From: Ectocarpus siliculosus
Taxonomy: Eukaryota > Sar > Phaeophyceae > Ectocarpales > Ectocarpaceae
Direction of reading: 5' to 3'
Assembly (NCBI GenBank): GCA_000310025.1
Contig: FN649752.1
Coordinates: 2,608,303 to 2,643,855, forward strand
DNA: 35,553 nt
Of the stretch, positions 28,690 through 35,553 are shown one piece after another. The notes beneath the pieces were generated by a model. That model made no database searches. It had not been told where the DNA came from and saw nothing but the letters and a program-made list of their open reading frames with translations. Position numbers and translations under genes: made by a program. Each line of letters begins with the position of its first letter. Positions within the stretch are counted from its first letter, which is position 1.

Positions 28690-29818
28690 AGGTACGTACA
28701 CCTCGATATTAAATCGCGTGATCCTCGCACACCGGGTTGTATCATCAATTGACCATCTGGTTGTTCGGCTGCCCTTTCTGCGCCGGGAACAGCAACACTG
28801 CGCATCGCCAGCCGCATGCGAGAGAATGGACGGGGAGGCACCCGTGAAAAAACACCACCACTCACCCATCTGTAACAGTGGTCCAGGGCCCCAGGCCAAG
28901 CTATTACCTAGGTTCACGCCTACGTCTGCCCGCCTACACGGGGCGGGGCGTGGGTCCATTCTCTCTCGCGCTCTGTCGCAAGCTGTTTCAAAGCACCGTT
29001 CTCTACGTCGGCGATCCTCAGCTGAACATGCAGGCCTCGAAAGGGGCGGACGGACCAGTTCACTCTTCTTCGGGATCAATGAGCGGGTCGGCCCTATCAA
29101 CGTAAAATGTACTACTGCATGTAAGGCAACCGCTCGTGGGGCGGATCGACGGAAAAATACGTTGTCCGTAAGAGAGTATCGGGGCGTGGAACAACAGGTG
29201 ATGCAACAAATCATTGCACCTTGGAATATGGACCAGGATTTCACTGCTCACGCACCTTGGTCACGGACGCGGGGGTAAATTCCTTCAGTATTCACTCACC
29301 TTAAGCATCGACGAGAGCGTCCATTCCTTCAGCATTGCACTGCTCACCCACCTTGGTCATGGATGAGAGGGCCATATTGGTGGCTGCTCACTCACCTCGG
29401 AGGAAACAGACTGCTCTGCGGGGAAATGGCTCGAAGACCACTACTTGTGTAGACTACTAGTCTACGCGATGAAGTCGAGCTGGCTAATCTACTGATACTT
29501 GCCTTGACGAGACGTCCTCTCGCGTTGCCCCTTGTAATGGTTGCTGCCCGCTGCTGCTGTCGCCGCCTCCGCCGCTGGAACTGCTGCTGCTGCTGGTGAA
29601 GCTTCTGCGTTTATTATCAATGGGGAATGGTGTGACACGTGGGAAGGACGGGTTGTTGCTTCGCTCTCGCGTTGACCATCTGATCCCCTTGTACAGCCGC
29701 TACAGCCTTGTACAGCCGCTGCTGCAGTAACCTAACATGGAACGAAGAGTCGTTGGACCCGCTATTTTCAATCCACCGGGAGGTGGATCGACAAGTTGCC
29801 CAAACAAGGCCACGTCTT
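28690..29818. repeat. Large inverted repeat, left arm
   Basis: The arm matches the reverse complement of 29,932-31,400 in one order along its whole length: TTTCTGCG, CGCATGCGAGA-AATGGACGG, GGGTCCATT-TCTCTCGCGCTC, GATCAATGAGCGGG, TATTCACTCACC, GGGCCATATTG, GTAGACTA, GAAGCTTCTGCGTTT, CGCTCTCGCGTTGACCATC. The innermost 58 bases (29,761-29,818) match perfectly and divergence grows outwards. No intact gene. Confidence 0.88.
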
Positions 29819-29931
29819 ACAAATACTTTGCCCATGGGCCCATCCAAGATTATGCATGCTTGGAGGGCCATACGCTCCACCTGGTATTGTGTCGCTTTTT
29901 CGCAGATAGGTGGCGCCACAGTCCAACAGGA
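29819..29931. other. Loop of the large inverted repeat
   Basis: 113 bases without an inverted partner, between the two perfect 58-base inner arms. It contains ATGCATGC and CCATGGGCCCAT palindromic words. No coding or RNA gene recognised. Confidence 0.8.
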
Positions 29932-31400
29932 AAGACGTGGCCTTGTTTGGGCAACTTGTCGATCCACCTCCCGGTGGATTGAAAATAGCTGTTCCAACGA
30001 TTCTTCGTTCATGTTAGGTAACTGCAGCAGCAGCTGGACTTAAGGCTATAGTGGCCGTACAAGGGGATCAGATGGTCAACGCGAGAGCGAAGCAACAACT
30101 CGTCCTTCCTGCGGATCGCACCATTCCCCATTGCAAAAAAACGCAGAAGCTTCACCACCACCATCACCACCACCACCACCAGCGGGCAGCGGGCAGCAGC
30201 GGAAGCCGCGGGTACGTCATCGGCCGAGACCCCGCCGGTGTCAGCAGCACCACTAGCATCCCCACCGGCTGCGCTCAGTGACGATGGAACTTGGCACCAC
30301 CTGCAACAGCGGGAGCAACCACCAAGAGGAAACGCATGTGGACGTCTGGTCAAGCCAAGTATCAGTAGCAACACATTAGCCAGCTCGACTAGACTTCATC
30401 GCGTAGACTACAAGTCTACACAAGTTGTTGTAGTGCTCTTCGGGACAGTTCCACCAAGAACAGCCTCTGTTTCCGATGTGTCCGCTGATTGGAGGAACGA
30501 GCCCTCTCGCCCAGGCCGAGGTGAGTGAACAGCCAACAATATGGCCCTTTGGTCCATGACCAAGGTTATAATAAGCGAATACTGCTGAAGGGATGGACCC
30601 TCTCGTACATGCTCAAGGTTAGTGAGTGAATACTGGAGTGCGAGTGTTTCAGCCATTTGTTTGGTGCATTGGCTCTCTTGAAATACTTTTCTATCCCCCA
30701 TTGTGGTGCAACACCCATGCACGCCATGTTTTGGGTCATGGTCATTGATCCACGTTTCCCCTCTGCTGCCTCTCATACCCGGATACGCTTTTCGAAAAGA
30801 TTATTTCGTCTCAACCCTTTCCTATTTCCAGCAGCTACAGTAGTCCCCATTCCGGTTGCTTGGCATAGCACAACCCTTTCCCATTTCCAGCAGCTACCGT
30901 AGTCCCCATTCCGGTTGCTTGGCATAGCACAGTCACCTGTACACACGACCAAGCTTTGAAAGTCTCGTCTCGCGGTATAAGGTTTCGTCCCGCTCATTGA
31001 TCTCGTAGACGGAAAGGGTAAAAGTGCCGTTATCAGCTATCCTACTGACGACAAAGTACTGTAGATGCCCAGTGCTTCTGACCAGTCTGCGACCGAGCGC
31101 GAGAGAAAATGGGTCCACACTTGCGTAGCAGAGGTTTAGTAGCCATGCACCTACATATATGACGGTTTGGACAGGGCCTCTGGATCACTTGCCATCGATA
31201 GGCGAGTAGTGATGTCTCGTGGGTGCCTCCCCGTCCATTTTCTCGCATGCGTCTGAATCAGCATACTCATGCTATATGTACTTCAGACGCAGAAAGCGCA
31301 GCCGAAAACCAAGTGGTCAACTGATAGTCGACGGTCGTGCGAGCAATTGTCGTGTCTCACTGAGTTTTTCAGTAGTGCACGTACGATACGTTATCTCGTA
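29932..31400. repeat. Large inverted repeat, right arm
   Basis: Reverse-complement partner of the left arm, about 340 bases longer because of insertions, including an ACC trinucleotide repeat at about 30,151-30,181 and the 59-base tandem duplication at 30,812-30,929. On the minus strand, 30,933-31,118 has a protein-like frame (FVVSRIADNGTFTLSVYEIN) whose partner in the left arm is disrupted, hinting at a duplicated gene fragment. Confidence 0.88.
30812..30929. repeat. 59-base tandem duplication
   Basis: Units 30,812-30,870 and 30,871-30,929 differ at only two of 59 positions (CCTATTT/CCCATTT and CTACAG/CTACCG). It lies in the right arm only, so it arose after the inverted repeat. Confidence 0.95.
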
Positions 31401-31980
31401 CCATACGCTTGATCTTCCAAGCAAGCAACAGGGTCCTCTCCGGTGCCTACGGCACGCCGCCACCACCCCCCTTCACAGCTTCTTGCATGAGAGCTCGCGC
31501 CGAGCATCCGGGGGCGCACTCCGGCCAAGTTGAAGGCGGCACAACATGGCAGGTTTTTTTCTGCGATTCATTCAATCGGAGGACCAACTCGCCAACAACA
31601 CGGACGTACGGCAAGCGTGCCAGCGCAGTCGAACGCTTCAGCACCAGCGCTAAGACCCACAAAAAATACAACAGGTAGGACGCCTACTAATACGACGCCA
31701 ACCGGCGTGTGAATCCGCTAATAATACGGGCTCCCCCTGGCCTGCCCCGGGAATGCATGGCCTACGGAGGAGGCCCATATTTTCAATGCCATCCCGCCTT
31801 CTATGTGCCCCGTGCTGACTTCATCAATAACTCTTACACCCGAGAGCGGGCCGTGACACATCCCGGTGCCAATGGGGCGGTCAGAGTACAATGCAGGGCA
31901 CGAAGATGCACCCGTCCGGTAGGCGCCCACCCGTGTTGCAGAAAATAGCACGGGAGGGTTGTAGCCCATCCATATGGGTG

Positions 31981-32082
31981 TTACTTCTTCCCCTTGCTGC
32001 CTTTACCACCCTTGCCTTTAGGTTGCTTGGCAGACTTCTGGGGATCACGCTGCGCGATCTTCTTGTTGGCCTTTTTCTTCGC
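31981..32082 (-). CDS. NEMF: NEMF last exon: Lys-rich tail
   Basis: 34 codons including the stop, after a TATTTCTTTAG acceptor: [17 protein letters not shown] then [17 protein letters not shown] very basic C-terminus suits contact with rRNA; the role is inference. The preceding intron (32,083-33,560) holds repeat copy 3. Confidence 0.88.
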   Translation of the reverse strand, partial: AKKKANKKIAQRDPQKSAKQPKGKGGKGSKGKK

Positions 32083-35000
32083 CTAAAGAAATACACGAGA
32101 CACCGCAGGACCGAAAGGCGCACACGACCAACACAAGCACGAGTGGACGGAAGATTGGGGGTTAGTCTCAGCTGTTTTGGTGCTTGGGGGCGGCAACGGA
32201 ACAAAAAAGAAGTCCGTCACCACAACCACGGACGCTCCCTTCACCAAGTGCCATGAAGCAGAGCAATGACAATAATAGACTGTCAGCACGGCCAACTGAT
32301 TCTGCATTCCAGATGTTTGCCTCTCGAAAAACCACTTGCTGTCGTTCGCGGTGCCTGGCCCTCTCTCAAGCAAGCGCGTGCGCTTGAGGCAGCCCGAGGA
32401 CAAACAAAACAACACCCATCGAACGGACGGGACGAAAAAACGCCTGGGCCTGTCAAGCGGGCTTCGCACCAACAAGCCCAACTGCTTCCCTGCCAGAAGG
32501 GACGTTCGGACACAAATTTACAGCTATAGGGAAATGGCGCGTGTGCTGTTGCGTTAAACAGATGGCGTTGCCGCTTATCCCTTCGGCGCCAAAACAATAC
32601 CAGCCGAATATCGCCGCTTGCACCAGGGAGTGGACGACGAGAATTACTCTTTCGCGCATTCGCCGCATGCGCTATCAATTTATTGATATTTGCTGCCACA
32701 ACTCCGTATTTGACACCGATTGAGTTGCTTCCGCTTTTCCTACTTACGTCCCTGGAAAATGTGCTGAAAATGAATACCGTAACCGGTTTTCGTGTTGCTG
32801 CAATGTATTTTCCAATTTTGGTTGGGAAAATGGACACAGTCCAAGCGGATGTCTCCCGGGAGAGTGGATCAAAGACGTCGACTCTCGCCCCATGGAGGGG
32901 GAGGGGAATGGCCAACGCGAAACCCGGGGGGGGGGGGGGGGGGGGGGGGGGTGTACTCATAGTCGTGCATGCCGTAGTCGTTTGACCATTGACCTCGCAT
33001 CCCTACAAAGCCGGGACGGAGCACGCCGGGTTCTCACCGGACCAGGCTCTCACATCACCAAGCGCGAAGCGCCGTGAGGTATTCGGCGAGTCGAATGAAG
33101 GGTGAGCTGCATCCTGCTAAGGGTGTTCGGCATCTTGTGCTTACTTCCTTGCGTACGGATGACAGCTACGTATGACTTAATTTATTTTCTGGTGCTTTCA
33201 CTTCCAGAGACAGTTGTAAGCACTGCGTAACTGCCTCGAGGAAGCTTGACCATTTTAACACAACGTGGTGCGATCATCCCCCGTTGCGCGGAGCGAGGTT
33301 TCTCGACCCCGCACAACATGATCTACTCGACCACCATTATGGTCACCGCCAAAAAAAAAACCAGAGGTAAAAAAAAAAGACGGTAACCTGGTTGCCGAGT
33401 TCACGAAGTGAATTGGCTTGTTTTACAACGTCGTTGCCAATCGACGAAAACCCAATCCCGATGGCAAACACCGCGTGGGGGGAGGGAGAGGTAAAAAAAA
33501 AAATGAAAGAGAAACACGGGCAAGAGCCGAGACACTCCTCAAAATGATCGAATACCTCACCTGGGTTGCCTGGGCTAGCCCGGCCACCGCCACCTTGACA
33601 TCTCCGATCATGGCCGCGACGCACTCGTTGTCCGTGATACCCTTCATCAGTCCCTTCTGGGAGGCCGGCGTGTCTCTGGATCTCGAAAACACCTCTATCG
33701 CCTGCTTGGAGGCCTTCCCGCGCTTCTGCTTGCCGGGAGTCAGCTTCACCTGCGGTGTTCATGCGCGATTCCCGTTCATGCAACAACGGGGGGTTGTCGA
33801 TGCGATTATCACGCAGTTACACACGATCAATGAATGACTGAAGTGATCACGATCTACTGCAGACAAAAAAAAGCAGAGGCCGCGATCGAAGGAATGAATT
33901 ATTCTGACGAAAGCACCATCTACGAACGAGGACAACGGCAGAAAACACAACCTACGAGTGAAGGAAGGCTTAGCAACACACCTGAGAGTGAACAAGACAA
34001 AAGGAAACGCGATCTGTCAGAGAATGACACGAAAAAAAAAAACGATTGTATACGAGTTTCGTAAATGCACTACAGTAGGCAGCTTTACCCCCTCGTAACT
34101 TACCAAGACCATCCAAAACAGCAATGTGGCATGCGTAGGACAACGCAATGTCACCAGCCTCCAACGGCACGCGCGTGCTCGGCTACAAACCTCCTGGTAC
34201 AAGACTTGGACAGGAAAAACAGGCGACGCCGTCATCATCATCAGGGCGCCTACCCACACGCTCGAAGGAACCTGTTGTCGTCTGTGCCGGCCTTCTCCCG
34301 TTCTCCATCCACATTTCTGCGCGCACTACACCCCCCGAAATCACCACTGCCTTCAGCAAACAACACTCGTACGTGGAACCACCTAAAAACATGCAACCCT
34401 ACAACGTTATGCCCAACTACCTCGTCGAGATACAGACGCTCCAAGTCGACGAGTCAGAGTATTCCCTCAAGGCCAAAACGTCCCCGCCGCCTCTCCCGCA
34501 CCTTGTACTTGTAGTCGCGCAAGCTCATGTACGGCCCGCAGACGGGGACGGCAAACAGCAGGACGTCCTCGTCCCGAGGCTTGCCGGTGAGCCTGTCGAG
34601 CTCGCTCACGCCACCGCCATCGCCGCCGCCGTCGAAGTCTTCGCCGGCGGCCCCCTCCTCTTCCAGAAGCTTCCGGACCTCCTCCTCCTCTCGCTTCTTC
34701 TGTGCTCGGCGGCTGAGAGGCTCTTCTTCTCCTCCTGCTTCCTGGTCCTCCGTTCTAGACGCAGCATCCCGCTGCTCCCCGTCTCCCTCGCGTTCCCCCG
34801 CTGCTTTCTCGCCGCCATGGCTTCCTGCCTCGTCGCCGTCGCTACCGCCGCCTCCGGCCCCCTCCTCTTCCTCCTCCTCCTCTGCCACCACGGGCGCCTC
34901 GTCCCCTCCCTCCACGGGGGACGCTTCTCCTGCCGCCTGCCTCTTTCCTTCCTCCCCCTCGTCTTCCGTAGGCGGGGCCGGCGGAGACACGCCCGTGGTA

Positions 35001-35553
35001 GCCGCCTCCGCCGCTTCTCCTGCTGATGCTGATACCGATGTAGCCGATTCTTCTTCTTCTTCTTCTTCTGGTGGTGGTGGTGGTGGTGGTGGTGGTGGTA
35101 GCGTTGCCGCGGCGGCAGGGGCGGCGGATTCGGCCGCAGCCGTGGACGCAGAGCCGTGCTTCCGCATGATGCCGGCCAGGAAGCCGCTCCGGTTGCGCAC
35201 CCTGCGAAGGTCTGCCTCGGCAAACCTGCCGTGCGTGGCAAAAATGCGTGCGTTCGTTCATCACAAAGGGTACGCCAGAAGGTTGAGACCGCGCGGCGCG
35301 ATCGCGTGCAAAAGTGCGGGACAGCAGTAGTGTAGGTGCTTGGGCACGCGATTACCTACCCGCCACGACACTGTGGCAGGCGGGTTGGCCATGAACAGGG
35401 GAACACGCACGAATCCACTCCATCAAGCCTTGCGGGGGAACCAGGCGAAGACCCACGCCCTAGTTTGGGCAGGGGGGGGGGGGGGGGGGGGGGGCACGTT
35501 AAAGGCCGCCGAAAGCGTCCGTACGGCGCGAACCTGACGATGGACGCGACCTG
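31981..35553 (-). CDS. NEMF: Rqc2/NEMF-family ribosome-quality-control factor, C-terminal part (5' part outside window)
   Basis: Minus-strand exons 35225-34502, 33749-33561 and 32082-31981 join in phase 0 and end at a TAA. The protein reads an acidic, Glu-, Gly- and Pro-rich region, a Lys/Arg/Glu helix ([19 protein letters not shown]), then [51 protein letters not shown] and a Lys-rich tail. This is the NFACT-C (DUF3441) region of NEMF/Rqc2/Tae2, which binds stalled 60S subunits with peptidyl-tRNA, helps recruit the ubiquitin ligase Listerin and adds C-terminal tails to stalled chains. The NFACT-N part would lie to the right of the window. The upstream acceptor (CACGGCAG|G at 35,225) leaves a split codon. 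Confidence 0.88.
32952..33473 (+). repeat. Dispersed repeat, copy 3 (reversed, inside a NEMF intron)
   Basis: Reverse complement of copies 1 and 2 from GTACTCATAGTCGTGCATGC to GATGGCAAACACCG. It begins directly after the G run 32,926-32,951 and ends before a G-rich stretch (GTGGGGGGAGGGAGAGG). It is slightly more diverged (for example TTTGACC for TTAGACC, and several changes near 33,235-33,345). It is opposite in orientation to copies 1 and 2 and antisense to the NEMF gene. Confidence 0.85.
33561..33749 (-). CDS. NEMF: NEMF exon: NFACT-C core
   Basis: 63 codons between a CACCGCAG acceptor and a ACCCAG|GTGAGG donor: [21 protein letters not shown], then [18 protein letters not shown] and [14 protein letters not shown]. 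It matches the family pattern VKLTPGxxKKGKAxK followed by a helix and a final strand. Confidence 0.93.
34502..35225 (-). CDS. NEMF: NEMF exon: acidic linker, charged helix and start of NFACT-C
   Basis: About 241 codons from a CACGGCAG acceptor to a TACAAG|GTGCGG donor. A Pro run followed by a Glu run comes from GGT and TTC repeats at 35,049-35,100 (read on the opposite strand). The conserved block [20 protein letters not shown] near the donor identifies the family. Very GC-rich, so the opposite strand also shows long but meaningless frames. Confidence 0.88.
35472..35494. repeat. G homopolymer, 23 bases
   Basis: Pure G run in the intron upstream of the NEMF exon. It is not followed by dispersed-repeat sequence, so not every long G run here belongs to the repeat. 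Confidence 0.9.

Noticed and set aside
34527-35330. Long plus-strand Ser/Pro-rich open frames
   Set aside because: Opposite strand of the NEMF acidic exon; the minus strand carries the conserved NFACT-C block.

Overview
The window looks like nuclear DNA of a photosynthetic stramenopile, most likely a brown alga. The reasons are intron-dense genes with GT/AG splice sites and phase-consistent exons, many microsatellites and G/C homopolymers, a heterokont-style bipartite plastid presequence (a Phe directly after a signal-peptide-like stretch), and a short Cys-rich motif. There is no sign of bacterial gene packing, CRISPR, rRNA or tRNA. The species is inference.

Layout. 1-5,900: no gene I can support; the first 500 bases are a homopolymer-rich, probably poor-quality sequence end, and a dispersed repeat (copy 1) lies at 4,946-5,506. 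5,934-12,837 (+): a multi-exon gene, or two adjacent genes, coding for a double SAP-type N-terminus, low-complexity linkers, a Cys-rich module, and a final exon with one membrane helix and a long helical region. Two more copies of the dispersed repeat (one of them a fragment) sit inside it. 12,838-15,772: 3' UTR and intergenic DNA. 15,773-23,778 (-): nine exons that join in phase 0 throughout into a 336-residue protein, made of a putative plastid presequence, a PDZ domain and a complete cyclophilin. 23,862-28,564: exon-like open fragments and an old tandem duplication, with no recognised gene. 28,690-31,400: a very large inverted repeat with a 113-base loop. 31,981-35,553 (-): the C-terminal part of the Rqc2/NEMF ribosome-quality-control factor, whose 5' part lies beyond the right edge; a reversed copy of the dispersed repeat lies in its last intron.

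The firm genes are unrelated housekeeping or organelle genes (protein folding, ribosome quality control), plus one lineage-specific protein. The most unusual content is the PDZ-cyclophilin fusion, the dispersed repeat with G/C tails and a possible tRNA-like head, the two foldback structures (384 bases and 2.7 kb), and an over-represented 8-mer CTACAGTA/TACTGTAG. All exon borders are read by eye from splice motifs, phase and protein continuity; no transcript or database check was possible.
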